Assembly: GCA_012519835.1 (NCBI GenBank)
Contig: JAAYPJ010000013.1
Span: 1 to 37,493 of the forward strand
Reading direction: 5' to 3'
Length of the DNA: 37,493 bases
Source of the DNA: Clostridiales bacterium
GTDB lineage: Bacteria; Bacillota; Clostridia; Peptostreptococcales; Natronincolaceae
The position numbers and the translations under genes are program-made. A model generated the notes under the pieces. That model worked only from the letters and a program-made list of their open reading frames with translations. It made no database searches and was not told where the DNA came from. Shown here one piece after another: positions 17,105-26,559 of the stretch (positions within the stretch are counted from its first letter, which is position 1; every line of letters begins with the position of its first letter).

Positions 17105-18244
17105 CTATATTCTCTTTAAAAATTTATACTCGCCTGTTTTGCTCATTACTGTCAATTCTATGCAATTTTCCGATTGCAGCCTGTCCTTAATCATAATATT
17201 ATTTAATATAGGATGTTTTAATGTCGTACCTTTCTGTAGTGTAAACAGATTTATTCCCCTGTTTTCATTTTTAAAAAATTCCCTGCCGATCTCATATTCC
17301 CTCAGTTTAAACAAATATTCATTCATACTCTTAATAAAAATACTATCCTTTATTTCATCGGTCTTTACCTTGTCCGTTTGTTCCACCAATGCTAACAACG
17401 CGTACATAATAGTATATACCTCTTTTTGTTCTTGTTGTGGAGGTTTGATTATGGTTTCTCCCTTATACAATTTAAAAAAGTTGATCAGTGCTAATAGAAA
17501 TATATCTTTGCTACAGGAGAGATCCGCAATATAAAGATCGGCAACTTTTATTCGATCAAGGGCAATCAGATAGTTAATTTTCTCCTGTTCAAATTGAATT
17601 TTGTAGTTTAACGACATTTGCCCTTTAAGATCCTGTTCTAATTTTGAAAGTTGCAGGTTTATTAAATAATCTTTTAACCCGTTAACCAGCTCTTCTTTCT
17701 CAATCGCTGTATTATTCATTAACAAATAGATTGTTCTAAGTAGCAGTAAGCCTGTCAATATTACTTGTGGATGTCTATTTATATAGATTATATTTTTGTA
17801 TACCTCTTCCTGCGCAGCGATAAAGTTTTTATTTACCAAAACTATGGGGATAATTCTGGTAAATGCTTCTCCCCTCTTATCTTCCCAATAAAAATCACTT
17901 GTATAATAATCCCTGCCTGAATCCAATTTATTTATATAGTTTACAGGGGTGCCGCATCTATAGTATTGCCATAATTTGATTTCCTCCGCCATCCGCATGT
18001 AATCTATTAAAACCCGGTTTTCTTTCTTATTATCGATAAAACATTTGCAATTGATCAGGGCTAACTGTGTAATATAACTCCATTGCCCTTTTTGCATCTC
18101 GAATTCTAAATCTTGATCATACAGATAACTAAAGGATTGCAAACAATCATGTCCATTGCTGTTCTCTTTTAAAAACCCCAGCGCATCCCCATATGCCATA
18201 TATGGAAGCATGTCAACATTTTTTTTGCTACCCTCCAAGCCCAT
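17105..18244 (-). CDS. Degenerate ADP-ribosylglycohydrolase-like protein
   Basis: This 379-residue protein keeps the landmarks of the ADP-ribosylglycohydrolase (DraG/ARH) fold in order: YGDALGFLKE (18-27), GQWSYITQLAL (53-63), GEAFTRIIPIVL (125-136) and NRHPQVILTGLLL (156-168). In active enzymes the second motif reads G-x-W-T-D-D-T-x-L and its aspartates hold the metal pair. Here they are Y57 and I58. No clear C-terminal D-x-x-D metal motif is visible. The product is therefore probably a binding or scaffold protein rather than a hydrolase. The family call is from motif reading and is moderate. The gene begins 29 bases after argS. The GGGGGG preceding the ATG is closer than usual, so the start is less certain. 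Confidence 0.6.
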   Translation of the reverse strand: MGLEGSKKNVDMLPYMAYGDALGFLKENSNGHDCLQSFSYLYDQDLEFEMQKGQWSYITQLALINCKCFIDNKKENRVLIDYMRMAEEIKLWQYYRCGTPVNYINKLDSGRDYYTSDFYWEDKRGEAFTRIIPIVLVNKNFIAAQEEVYKNIIYINRHPQVILTGLLLLRTIYLLMNNTAIEKEELVNGLKDYLINLQLSKLEQDLKGQMSLNYKIQFEQEKINYLIALDRIKVADLYIADLSCSKDIFLLALINFFKLYKGETIIKPPQQEQKEVYTIMYALLALVEQTDKVKTDEIKDSIFIKSMNEYLFKLREYEIGREFFKNENRGINLFTLQKGTTLKHPILNNIMIKDRLQSENCIELTVMSKTGEYKFLKRI

Positions 18245-18273
18245 TACCCCCCAAAGTATTTACAAATTCTCGG

Positions 18274-19974
18274 TTACATTCTCTCCGGCGCCTGAATTCC
18301 CAACAGTCCCAACCCTGTACTTAAAACCTGCTTAACCGCAAAAACTATGACCAATCTTGCTTTTTTTAATTCCTCATCCTCCACCAGTATAGAATGCTCG
18401 TGGTAAAAACGATTGAAAGCCTGTGCTATATCGATAATATGCCTTGTGATGATAGACGGTTCGTTTTTTCTCTGTGCATCCTTAACAATCTCCGGGAATT
18501 GTTGAATTTTTTTTGTTATCTCCAAAGTTATGTCATCAATCAACAATTCAGACTTAAAATTGCTGTCTATGTCTGTCCCCGCTTTTCTCAATACACTGGA
18601 GGCCCTTGCGTGTGTATATTGTACATAGGGACCGGTTTCCCCTTCAAAATTCAAAATTTTATCCCATGTAAAGGTGTAATCCTTTATTCTGTTGTTGGAT
18701 AGTTCTTCAAATATAACAGCCCCGATGCCTACCTGTTTGGCTATCTCATCGATGTTTTCAATGTTCGGATTTTTTTCATTTATAATATCTTTTGTTTTTT
18801 CTACGGCCTTGTTCAGTGCATCTTCTAAAAATACCACCCTGCCTTCTCTGGTAGACATAGTCCCGTCTTCTAAACCCACCATCCCGAAGGGCACATGGAT
18901 ACAATCTTTTTCCCATTCAAAACCCATAAGGTGTAATATTTTTTTCATCTGTTGAAAATGAAGATTTTGTTGGGAACCCACAACATATATATTTTTATAG
19001 AAATCATAGGTTTCCTTTCGATAAATAGCTGCCGCAAGGTCTCTTGTAATATATAATGTGGAGCCGTCACCTTTTCTGATCAGGACAGGCGGCATTCCAA
19101 AGGGTTCTAAATCTACTATGTCCGCACCCTCGGATTTTTTTATAATGCCTCTCTCCTCCATCATCTCTATAACCGCAGGCATTTTATCCGAGTAGAAGCT
19201 TTCGCCTGTAAAGGAGTCAAAAGTGATATCCAGCATATCGTATACCCTGTTAAATTCCTCCAGACTGACTTCTCTGAACCATTCCCAAAGTCTTACTGCT
19301 TCTTCATCCCCATCCTCCAACTTTTTGAACCATTGCCTGCTTTCATCTTCTAATTCCGGTTTAGTTTCTGCCTCCTTATGAAATTTAACGTATAAATCCA
19401 ACAAAGTCGCTATTGGATTTGCCTTTACCTCTTTTTCGTCCCCCCAATTTTTAAAGGCTACAATTAATTTCCCAAACTGTGTGCCATAATCACCCAAATG
19501 GTTAATTGCAACAGTATTATAGCCCAAAAATTTATATATTTTATATAAGGAATTACCTATTACTGTCGTTCTGATATGCCCTATATGAAAAGGTTTGGCT
19601 ATGTTCGGCGACGAAAATTCTACAACTACATTTTTCCCGTTGCCTATCAAACTACCGCCATATGTCTCTTTTCTGAGCAACACTTCCTCAAGCACCGTCT
19701 CCGTGAAATATTTTTTATCTATAAAAAAATTTAAATACCCTCCGGCAATTTCAATTTTATCTATAAAATCGCCCTTGTCCAAATTTTCGGCTATATCGTC
19801 GGCTATAACATTCGGAGCTTTTTTGAAAACCTTTGCCAGTCTAAAACAAGGAAATGCAAAATCCCCCATTTCGCTACTCGGCGGTATTTCTATCATAGTT
19901 GAAATTTCTTCTTCTGAAAGCTGTGGTATGCTTTTGTTCAATACTTTGCTCAATCTTTTTTTAAAATCAATCAT
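18274..19974 (-). CDS. argS: Arginyl-tRNA synthetase
   Basis: This 566-residue class I synthetase has the HIGH motif (residues 130-133, in NIAKPFHIGHIRTT). In place of a KMSKS loop it has the degenerate GTMSTREGRVV often seen in ArgS, and it carries a C-terminal DALR anticodon-binding domain (about 450-566). An N-terminal Add-1-like domain recognises the tRNA D-loop. The frame also offers a GTG one codon earlier (19977). The ATG at 19974 is 8 bases from AGGAGG and is preferred. No T-box is seen upstream. It follows mutS2 by 92 bases and precedes the ARH-like gene. Confidence 0.97.
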   Translation of the reverse strand: MIDFKKRLSKVLNKSIPQLSEEEISTMIEIPPSSEMGDFAFPCFRLAKVFKKAPNVIADDIAENLDKGDFIDKIEIAGGYLNFFIDKKYFTETVLEEVLLRKETYGGSLIGNGKNVVVEFSSPNIAKPFHIGHIRTTVIGNSLYKIYKFLGYNTVAINHLGDYGTQFGKLIVAFKNWGDEKEVKANPIATLLDLYVKFHKEAETKPELEDESRQWFKKLEDGDEEAVRLWEWFREVSLEEFNRVYDMLDITFDSFTGESFYSDKMPAVIEMMEERGIIKKSEGADIVDLEPFGMPPVLIRKGDGSTLYITRDLAAAIYRKETYDFYKNIYVVGSQQNLHFQQMKKILHLMGFEWEKDCIHVPFGMVGLEDGTMSTREGRVVFLEDALNKAVEKTKDIINEKNPNIENIDEIAKQVGIGAVIFEELSNNRIKDYTFTWDKILNFEGETGPYVQYTHARASSVLRKAGTDIDSNFKSELLIDDITLEITKKIQQFPEIVKDAQRKNEPSIITRHIIDIAQAFNRFYHEHSILVEDEELKKARLVIVFAVKQVLSTGLGLLGIQAPERM

Positions 19975-20066
19975 CACTGTTCCCTCCTCGTTCCCTACTC
20001 AAGTTTCCCTTATCTATATAAACTAAAAAACCCTCATCATCATAGACTTCTATACAAAAAATTATA

Positions 20067-22442
20067 CTATTTGAGATATACAATGGTTACACCGGCTCCA
20101 CCCTCACCATAGGCCCCTTCTCTGTATTTTTTAACATGTTTATGTTTTTTAAACATCTGTTTGAGTCCTGCACCCAAAACCCCGGTGCCCACACCGTGAA
20201 TCACCGTTACATGGGTCAAACCGGCGATGTAACTGTCATCCAAGTATTTATCGACTTCCAACATTGCTTCCTCAAGATTTTGCCCCCGCACATCGATTTC
20301 CTTATTTATATTTTGTGCTTTAGACCTGAGTATTTGGCTGGTACCGGTTTTTTTTGCTTCTTTCTCCGGTTCGGCCCTTTCTAAATTGGATACATGCATA
20401 TTTACTTTCATAATGCCTACCTGAACCTGCACCTCGCCATTTTCATCTTCCGGCGAAATAACATAACCTGTCTGGTTGAGGGGTAAAACCTTTATCGCTT
20501 CTCCCGCTTTTAAATTTTTGGGTGGTTTTTTGTTTGTCCTTACCACTAATTTTTCCGTCATACCTTCCGAAAGTCTGCCCATCTTTTTAGAAATATTTTG
20601 ACGGGCCTCCTCTATTTTTCTGTTCATTTCCTTTTCTTCCGATTCAATTTTAAGCAGTTTTAGATTGTTTATGATTTCATCCGCATCCGATTTTGCCTGT
20701 TTAATAATTTTATATGCTTCCTTTTTGGCTCCCCTGACAATTCTTTCTCTCCGCAACCGTAGTTTTTCATTTTTCCTTTCGTATTCTTCCTTTAATTTTT
20801 CGGTTTCTATTCTTAGCTTCGCGGCCTCCAATTTTTCCTGTTCCGTAATAGACCTATCCTTTTCGATATTTTGCAACAAGTCCTCAAAATGAATAGTTTC
20901 TTTGGTCAATAAATCCCTTGATCTATCGATTAAAAAATCAGGAAGACCCAGCTTTTTCGAAATTTCAAATGCATTGGATCTGCCTGGTATACCTATTAAT
21001 AACTTGTAGGTCGGGCTCAATGTCTCTACATCAAATTCCACGGCAGCATTTTTTACCCCTGCGTTTGATAGCGCATACTGTTTTAACTCGCTGTAATGAG
21101 TAGTTGCGACCACCGTTGTGCCCATTTCCTTCAAGTGATTTAAAATAGCCATAGCCAGGGCAGCACCTTCCGTAGGGTCGGTGCCCGCACCCAATTCATC
21201 GAGAAGTACCAATGATTCAGGGGTTACACTGTTAATAATAGTAACTATATTGGTCATATGGGAAGAAAAGGTGCTCAGGCTCTGCTCTATGCTCTGCTCG
21301 TCCCCGATGTCCGCAAAAATTCCGTCGAACACAGCCATTTTTGTACCATATGCCGTTGGAACATGCAGCCCGCTCTGTGCCATCAATGTCAAAAGACCCA
21401 GCATTTTTAGGGTGACAGTTTTTCCACCTGTGTTAGGCCCGGTAATTATTAATATATGAAAGTCATCCCCAATCCAAATAGTGTTCGGTACCACTTCACC
21501 AGCTTTCAATAGTGGATGCCTGGCATCTTTCATCACTATTTCCCCGTCTGTATTTAGTTCCGGTTCTACAGCCTTCATCTCCAGGGAGAGCTTTCCTTTT
21601 GCAAAAATAAAATCTAATTCCTTTAAAATAGTTTGATTGGATTTTATGTCTTCAGCTCTCTCTGCTATCATCGCGGAAATTTCCATCAGGATCCTTTCTA
21701 TTTCGGTCCGCTCTTTGATTTTTAATTCCCTGGCCTCATTGTTGAGCTCTACAATAGCCATAGGTTCCACAAACAAGGTGGCCCCGCTAGATGACCTGTC
21801 ATGTACCAATCCCGGTATACCTGCCCTGTATTCCTGTTTTACGGGTACTACATATCGATCTTGTCTTATAGTAATTATAGCATCCTGCAAATATTTTTGA
21901 TTTTCCGTTGAAGTTATTATACTGTTCAGTTTGTTTCTGATAGATTCATTTTTGGAGACAATCTGCCTGCGTATACGTTTTAACTCCATACTCGCATTGT
22001 CGGATATCTCAGTTTCGCTAACTATACATAAGTCTATTTTATCTTCTATTTCTTTTAAAGAGACAAGTCCCTGAATCAACCCGCGAATTATAACATATAC
22101 ATCCTTGCTATCTTCTTTCTCTTTTAAAAAATTCTTCAGTCTTCTGGCTACCGCCAGCGTATCTTTTAATCGCAACAGCTGTGCCGGATCCAAATACGAA
22201 CCGATTTCCGTCCTTCTGACATATTGTGAAACGTCATTGATTCCACTTAAAGGCACATTACCAAATTTAATTAATATGCTCTGTGCTTCACCGGTTTCTT
22301 GCTGCAGTTGTTTTATAATGTCCAAATGCGAAATCGGTTGTAAATCCCTTACCTTTTCCTTGCCTAAAGAAGAAGTGCATTTTCCCTCAAGCATATTTAT
22401 TATTTTGGGATATTCTAGAACTCTTAAGCTTCTTTCATTCAT
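20067..22442 (-). CDS. mutS2: Endonuclease/ATPase MutS2 with C-terminal Smr domain
   Basis: This 791-residue MutS2 has no mismatch-recognition domain. It shows the lever/clamp region, the ABC-type ATPase with Walker A GPNTGGKT (335-342), the Walker B region VLLDELGAGTDPTEG, and then a long basic coiled coil. The Smr nuclease domain (about 710-791) contains IDVRGQNLEEAM and HGVGTGVLG. It acts on recombination intermediates or, as shown for Bacillus MutS2, on collided ribosomes. An in-frame ATG at 22490 exists, but ATG 22442 has GAGGTGAC at the right distance and gives the normal MNERSLRVLEY start. In Bacillus mutS2 follows zapA, cvpA and polX; that linkage is broken here. Confidence 0.97.
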   Translation of the reverse strand: MNERSLRVLEYPKIINMLEGKCTSSLGKEKVRDLQPISHLDIIKQLQQETGEAQSILIKFGNVPLSGINDVSQYVRRTEIGSYLDPAQLLRLKDTLAVARRLKNFLKEKEDSKDVYVIIRGLIQGLVSLKEIEDKIDLCIVSETEISDNASMELKRIRRQIVSKNESIRNKLNSIITSTENQKYLQDAIITIRQDRYVVPVKQEYRAGIPGLVHDRSSSGATLFVEPMAIVELNNEARELKIKERTEIERILMEISAMIAERAEDIKSNQTILKELDFIFAKGKLSLEMKAVEPELNTDGEIVMKDARHPLLKAGEVVPNTIWIGDDFHILIITGPNTGGKTVTLKMLGLLTLMAQSGLHVPTAYGTKMAVFDGIFADIGDEQSIEQSLSTFSSHMTNIVTIINSVTPESLVLLDELGAGTDPTEGAALAMAILNHLKEMGTTVVATTHYSELKQYALSNAGVKNAAVEFDVETLSPTYKLLIGIPGRSNAFEISKKLGLPDFLIDRSRDLLTKETIHFEDLLQNIEKDRSITEQEKLEAAKLRIETEKLKEEYERKNEKLRLRRERIVRGAKKEAYKIIKQAKSDADEIINNLKLLKIESEEKEMNRKIEEARQNISKKMGRLSEGMTEKLVVRTNKKPPKNLKAGEAIKVLPLNQTGYVISPEDENGEVQVQVGIMKVNMHVSNLERAEPEKEAKKTGTSQILRSKAQNINKEIDVRGQNLEEAMLEVDKYLDDSYIAGLTHVTVIHGVGTGVLGAGLKQMFKKHKHVKKYREGAYGEGGAGVTIVYLK

Positions 22443-22470
22443 TAATGTCACCTCGTTATTTATACAAAGC

Positions 22471-23715
22471 CTACCTGTATTTTGACGCACAGGTTCCCGC
22501 TACATAACCTGACGACCAAGCCCACTGCAGATTAAAGCCCCCACAATCTCCGTCTATATCCAATAATTCTCCCGCAAAATATATGCCGGGTATAATTTTG
22601 GATTCCAATGTATTCGGACAAACATCCTTTAAATTTACGCCGCCTGCAGTAACTTGGGAGTGCATCCATGATTGAGAACCGATAACCTTAAACCTCCAAC
22701 ATTTTAACAGTTTTATAATCTGTTCCATCTCTTTATCGGACACCTCGGAGCATGTCCTGTTTATATTGTGTATCCCGGATTCCCTCAATATTATGGGAAT
22801 AAGTCTCTTGTTAATCAGACCTATAAAACTAAAATCTAAAGGTCTGTCATATTGATAAGAAAATCTGAGACCTATCAAGTCCAACAGCTCCTTATAATCA
22901 TGTTTGGGAAACATATCAATCTCTATCATCGGTTGTTTGTTGTCTTCCAGTGCCTCTATGGCTATCCTGCTCAATTGCAAAATTGGGGGACCTGAAATGC
23001 CATAATCCGTGAATAATATTTCCCCCTTTTCTTTTCTCAATATATGCCCGTCTATATCTATAGAAACCATCCCATCAAATTTTACTCCTTTTATGGCCTT
23101 TAAAAAGGACGCCTCTAATTTTAATTGCACTAAAGAGGGAAAAGGTTTTATTATGCCATGGCCCAGTTGTTCGGCTAGCTTATATCCACTGCCGTTTGAT
23201 CCCAAATTCGGATTTGATCTTCCCCCGGTGGCTATTATTATCCTATCGGTTATATATTCTGCTCCATTGTTATCTGCAATTTTAAGTTTGTTCCCGGACC
23301 TGTTTATTTTCCTTATCTCTGTGTCACATATTACCCTCACACCTAATTTTTCTAATTCATATCTTAAGACATCCAAAACACTTGAAGCCTGGTCCGACAT
23401 AGGAAATACCTTCCCGTCTTCCTCTACTTTATGCGCAATTCCCAGGGTTTCAAAAAAATCTATGGTTTCTTCTACCGTAAACTGTTTCAGAATATGACCT
23501 GCGAACCTTATGTCGCTGCCATGTATACATTGGGGATTATCCCATTTTAAATTAACATTGGTTAAATTACATCTTCCGTTACCGGTCGCTAATATTTTTC
23601 TGCCGATTCTGTTCATTCTCTCATAAATCGTTACCACAGCACCGTTTCTTGATGCAATTATTGCCGCAAGCATACCCGATGCTCCCCCGCCGATAATTGC
23701 AATTTTGTTCTTCAT
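22471..23715 (-). CDS. HI0933-family FAD-dependent oxidoreductase
   Basis: This 414-residue flavoprotein has the dinucleotide-binding motif IAIIGGGASGMLAA near the N-terminus. It also has the family signatures GRKILATGNGRCNLTN, IIATGGRSNPNLGSNGSGY and a C-terminal AGELLDIDGDCGGFNLQWAWSSGYVAG that closes the FAD site. The family is widespread and poorly characterised (annotated as aminoacetone-oxidase-like or BaiN-like). Translation could be read from 23892, but those 59 residues overlap the upstream gene in another frame. ATG 23715 with an AAGGAG site 11 bases away is the real start. It lies 5 bases after the Gate-domain gene and 28 bases before mutS2. Confidence 0.92.
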   Translation of the reverse strand: MKNKIAIIGGGASGMLAAIIASRNGAVVTIYERMNRIGRKILATGNGRCNLTNVNLKWDNPQCIHGSDIRFAGHILKQFTVEETIDFFETLGIAHKVEEDGKVFPMSDQASSVLDVLRYELEKLGVRVICDTEIRKINRSGNKLKIADNNGAEYITDRIIIATGGRSNPNLGSNGSGYKLAEQLGHGIIKPFPSLVQLKLEASFLKAIKGVKFDGMVSIDIDGHILRKEKGEILFTDYGISGPPILQLSRIAIEALEDNKQPMIEIDMFPKHDYKELLDLIGLRFSYQYDRPLDFSFIGLINKRLIPIILRESGIHNINRTCSEVSDKEMEQIIKLLKCWRFKVIGSQSWMHSQVTAGGVNLKDVCPNTLESKIIPGIYFAGELLDIDGDCGGFNLQWAWSSGYVAGTCASKYR

Positions 23716-23720
23716 GATTT

Positions 23721-24194
23721 TCAAAACTCCTTTTCTCCTGCCCCGGTGTTTGACCACATTTGTTTGGCTTTTATCCATCTGGATAACAATAAGGTTATAA
23801 CAATAGCGGCAAGTATTCTCGAACCTGATAATACGTAACCATTGGCACCAACCGCGACAAAGATGAGTGTGTCTTCTATGATAGCGTGACAAACGATTAA
23901 AAATACCGAAATTAAAAACATATCTTTCTTGGAAATGTTGCCTTCCCTCGAACTCTGTATTATAGTACCTGCCCCATAAACTATTCCAAAGGTAATTCCC
24001 ACCAACAGGGGCAAGGCAGAATCTTCCGACATACCAAAGAACCTGGTGAGAAATTTAAAAAATCCGGAAACCTTATTTAAAACCTTGTAATCCTTTGCTA
24101 TCTGTAGTATTACCATTAACGGCAATACAATAATAGCTATAACATAAATTGATTCTAAGCTGCCTACAATTGCTTCCTTTAGAACATCAATCAT
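23721..24194 (-). CDS. Nucleoside-recognition (Gate) domain membrane protein, second half
   Basis: This 157-residue protein has four or five membrane segments of the Gate type seen in SpmB, YjiG and FeoB, including LPLLVGITFGIVYGAGTII. It overlaps the stop of the preceding Gate protein by four bases, so the two are translationally coupled and probably form a heteromeric membrane complex. No SpmA/SpmB-specific feature was recognised, so a sporulation role is not claimed. The substrate is unknown. Confidence 0.82.
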   Translation of the reverse strand: MIDVLKEAIVGSLESIYVIAIIVLPLMVILQIAKDYKVLNKVSGFFKFLTRFFGMSEDSALPLLVGITFGIVYGAGTIIQSSREGNISKKDMFLISVFLIVCHAIIEDTLIFVAVGANGYVLSGSRILAAIVITLLLSRWIKAKQMWSNTGAGEKEF

Positions 24195-24616
24195 ATCAAT
24201 GCACCAACCTTCCCGACAATTATGCCGAAGATAGTTGCTAACCCGATCCTGATTATCAAAGCATGTGAAACCTTAAAGCCCATTTTTTTTGTAACTGCGG
24301 TTTCTACCAACAGGGAATGGGAGATAGAAATCATTATAGACAGGGTCGTAATTTCCATAGCACTCAGTTGAATGGCCTTGATTGCACCTACAGCAGAATA
24401 TGTATCAAGCACATTTCCGATAACTAAAACAATTGCAGCCTCACCGGGTAAATTAAAAACTCCCATCAAGGGTTCAAACAAGGCAGTAATCCATCCTATT
24501 ACGGGAGTGTTGTTTAATATGGTTACTAAAATATATACAGGTATTATAGTTTTACTTAATAGCCACAGGGTTTCTACGCCTTTCTTAATGCCCGTTTTCA
24601 CAGAGTCCAGCAACAT
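24191..24616 (-). CDS. Nucleoside-recognition (Gate) domain membrane protein, first half
   Basis: This 141-residue membrane protein has four hydrophobic segments. The Gate-domain pattern WLLSKTIIPVYILVTIL lies near the N-terminus, followed by an ISISHSLLVETAV segment. It begins with a GGAG site nine bases before the ATG and overlaps the next gene by four bases. The pair resembles split nucleoside-transporter or spore-maturation membrane proteins. Biological function is not established. Confidence 0.82.
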   Translation of the reverse strand: MLLDSVKTGIKKGVETLWLLSKTIIPVYILVTILNNTPVIGWITALFEPLMGVFNLPGEAAIVLVIGNVLDTYSAVGAIKAIQLSAMEITTLSIMISISHSLLVETAVTKKMGFKVSHALIIRIGLATIFGIIVGKVGALI

Positions 24617-24669
24617 TCGGTTCCACTCCTTGCAATATTATGATGTGTAAATTAATCCTAACATTGTTT

Positions 24670-24698
24670 ATTATATATCTTCTAAAAACAAATTTAAA
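24670..24698 (-). promoter_or_regulatory. Possible promoter of the Gate/oxidoreductase/mutS2 block
   Basis: TTTAAA (24698-24693) and TATAAT (24675-24670) are spaced 17 bases apart on the minus strand, about 50 bases before the first Gate gene. The -35 is weak, but the modC terminator just upstream makes a promoter here necessary. Confidence 0.45.
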
Positions 24699-24702
24699 GC
24701 CA

Positions 24703-24749
24703 TAAAATAAAGACCCCGGGCTTGGGATTACCCCTTGCCCATCGGGTCT
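24703..24749 (-). terminator. Terminator after modC
   Basis: A long G+C-rich hairpin (AGACCC...GGGTCT, 24749-24711, with an inner GGGC/GCCC helix) is followed on the minus strand by TTTATTTTATG. It closes the molybdate transporter operon. Confidence 0.8.
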
Positions 24750-24803
24750 CTTCCTGATAATTTGATAATTCGGTGTAAAATAGTATTACCATGCAGATTT
24801 TTG

Positions 24804-25862
24804 CTAGTATAATAATAATAACTTTTCTTTTTTAAAATGTACGTAAACAGGTTCATCTAAATATATCTCATCCGGGGATTTTTTGGAGTTGATTTCCAAA
24901 TATATATGAGATTTATAAGAGGTGTCTACACCCCTTTCATGCCTTAACACCAAAGTACTGGAAAAAGGATTTTCAATCCTGTTTATTATTTTCATCGGGA
25001 AGGTATTTTCGGGTACCATACCATTGGATATATCCAAATTACTACCGTATATGCCTATGTATTTAAGGTCATCTTGTACCATTTCCTCCGATTCCAATTC
25101 CAAACCCCAGTCTATGGCATAAATCCTATTTCTGCCTATTTTTCTCGCCTTGGAAATATTGTTACATCCGATTAGTTTAGCTGCATCTACATTTCCGGGT
25201 CTATTAAATATTTCTTGTTTGTCACCGATTGATTGAATTTTACCATGATTATAAATAGCTATTTTGTCAGCTATTCTGTAGACCTCATCTTTATTGTGGG
25301 ATACATACAGAGCGGTCTTTCCATAATTATGCAGGGTATCAATTAACTTTTGTTCCAGCTTCCATCGTAAATGTTCATCCAGTGCCGAAAAAGGTTCGTC
25401 CAACATCAAAATTTCAGGCTCATTTACCAACATCCTGGCCAGTGCTGTTCTCTGTTGCTGCCCACCGGATAATTCATGCGGGTAGTTATTTTCCAAGCCC
25501 TCTAAAGAGAATTCCTTTATTTTTTCCTTTATTATTTTGTCTTTGTTGGGGCAATTTTTAGGAATGGAGACAGCAATATTCTCTTCCAACGTCATATTGG
25601 GGAACAAGGCATAACTTTGAAATAACAGACCCACATTTCGCTTTTGGGGAGGAAGATTTATCTTTTTTTTACTGGAAAACAACGTTTTATCACCCAGAAC
25701 GATTTCCCCCTCGTCAGGTTTTTCAATCCCCGCTATACATTTTAGGGTAACGGTTTTACCGCAACCCGAAGCCCCAAACAAGGCCAGGGTTTCTTTGTTG
25801 GTTTCTATCCGGATGTCCAATGTAAAATCCCCTAATTGCTTTTTTATATCGATATATAGCAT
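24804..25862 (-). CDS. modC: Molybdate ABC transporter ATP-binding protein
   Basis: This 352-residue ATPase has Walker A GASGCGKT (about 30-37), the signature LSGGQQQRTALAR, Walker B ILMLDEPFSALD and the H-loop VSHNKDE. The C-terminal 110 residues form a regulatory region resembling a mop/TOBE-type domain but divergent. It energises uptake through ModB. The ATG follows the modB stop by one base (TAA-T-ATG), indicating coupling. It is the last gene before a strong terminator. Confidence 0.92.
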   Translation of the reverse strand: MLYIDIKKQLGDFTLDIRIETNKETLALFGASGCGKTVTLKCIAGIEKPDEGEIVLGDKTLFSSKKKINLPPQKRNVGLLFQSYALFPNMTLEENIAVSIPKNCPNKDKIIKEKIKEFSLEGLENNYPHELSGGQQQRTALARMLVNEPEILMLDEPFSALDEHLRWKLEQKLIDTLHNYGKTALYVSHNKDEVYRIADKIAIYNHGKIQSIGDKQEIFNRPGNVDAAKLIGCNNISKARKIGRNRIYAIDWGLELESEEMVQDDLKYIGIYGSNLDISNGMVPENTFPMKIINRIENPFSSTLVLRHERGVDTSYKSHIYLEINSKKSPDEIYLDEPVYVHFKKEKLLLLY

Positions 25863-25863
25863 A

Positions 25864-26538
25864 TTAACTCACTGCCTTTCTAACTTTAGCAAATTGATTT
25901 TTGTCAAACCTGTTCATAATAATCATAGCAACGAAGGAAATTACGGCCATAACAAGTACCCATTTATAAGCCAAGTGCCTATTACCCGCCTGGACAGCAG
26001 TATAAACCGCCACCGACATAGTTTGAGTTTTTCCGGGTATATTACCCGCCACCATGATTGTAGCCCCAAATTCCCCCAGTGCTCTTGCAAAAGCCAATAC
26101 AGTACCGGCCATTATACTGGGAAAACTGTTGGGCAACATTATCTTTAAAAATATCTTATGTTCTGATAAACCGAGTGTTTTGGCAACATGGATAATATCT
26201 CTGTCTAATTGTTCAAAAGCGCCCCTGGTGGTCCTGTACATCAGGGGCAGGGAAACCACAGTAGATGCTACAACGGCGGCCGTCAGAGAAAAAACGACGG
26301 ACTTGTCATACAGGGCCAAATATTTTCCCACTATACTGTTTTTCCCCAGGGAAACCAGGAGAAAAAAACCTACAACGGTAGGCGGCAAAACCAAGGGAAG
26401 AGTTAATACCCCGTCTATCAGCCCTTTGAACTTATTTAATTTTGTAACCAGGTATGCAACGTATATACCGATTAAAAATGTGATGAAAGTTGCAGTGATT
26501 GAAACTTTTAATGATATTAGTAAGGGAGAATAGTCCAT
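25864..26538 (-). CDS. modB: Molybdate ABC transporter permease
   Basis: This 224-residue permease has about five or six membrane segments. The coupling-loop EAA-like motif HVAKTLGLSEHKIFLKIMLP is followed by FARALGEFGATIMVAGNIPGKTQT, which is highly characteristic of ModB. It forms the transmembrane channel with ModC. It lies 21 bases after modA. Confidence 0.95.
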   Translation of the reverse strand: MDYSPLLISLKVSITATFITFLIGIYVAYLVTKLNKFKGLIDGVLTLPLVLPPTVVGFFLLVSLGKNSIVGKYLALYDKSVVFSLTAAVVASTVVSLPLMYRTTRGAFEQLDRDIIHVAKTLGLSEHKIFLKIMLPNSFPSIMAGTVLAFARALGEFGATIMVAGNIPGKTQTMSVAVYTAVQAGNRHLAYKWVLVMAVISFVAMIIMNRFDKNQFAKVRKAVS

Positions 26539-26559
26539 TATAATTCCTGCTTTCTTTGT

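Noticed and set aside
22443-22490. 16-residue N-terminal extension of MutS2
   Set aside because: ATG 22442 has GAGGTGAC at the right distance and matches the family N-terminus.
23716-23892. 59-residue N-terminal extension of the FAD oxidoreductase
   Set aside because: It lies over the Gate-domain gene in another frame, and the FAD-binding motif starts directly after ATG 23715.
24703-24749. Riboswitch upstream of the Gate genes
   Set aside because: It is a single G+C-rich hairpin with a T run immediately after modC, fully explained as a terminator.
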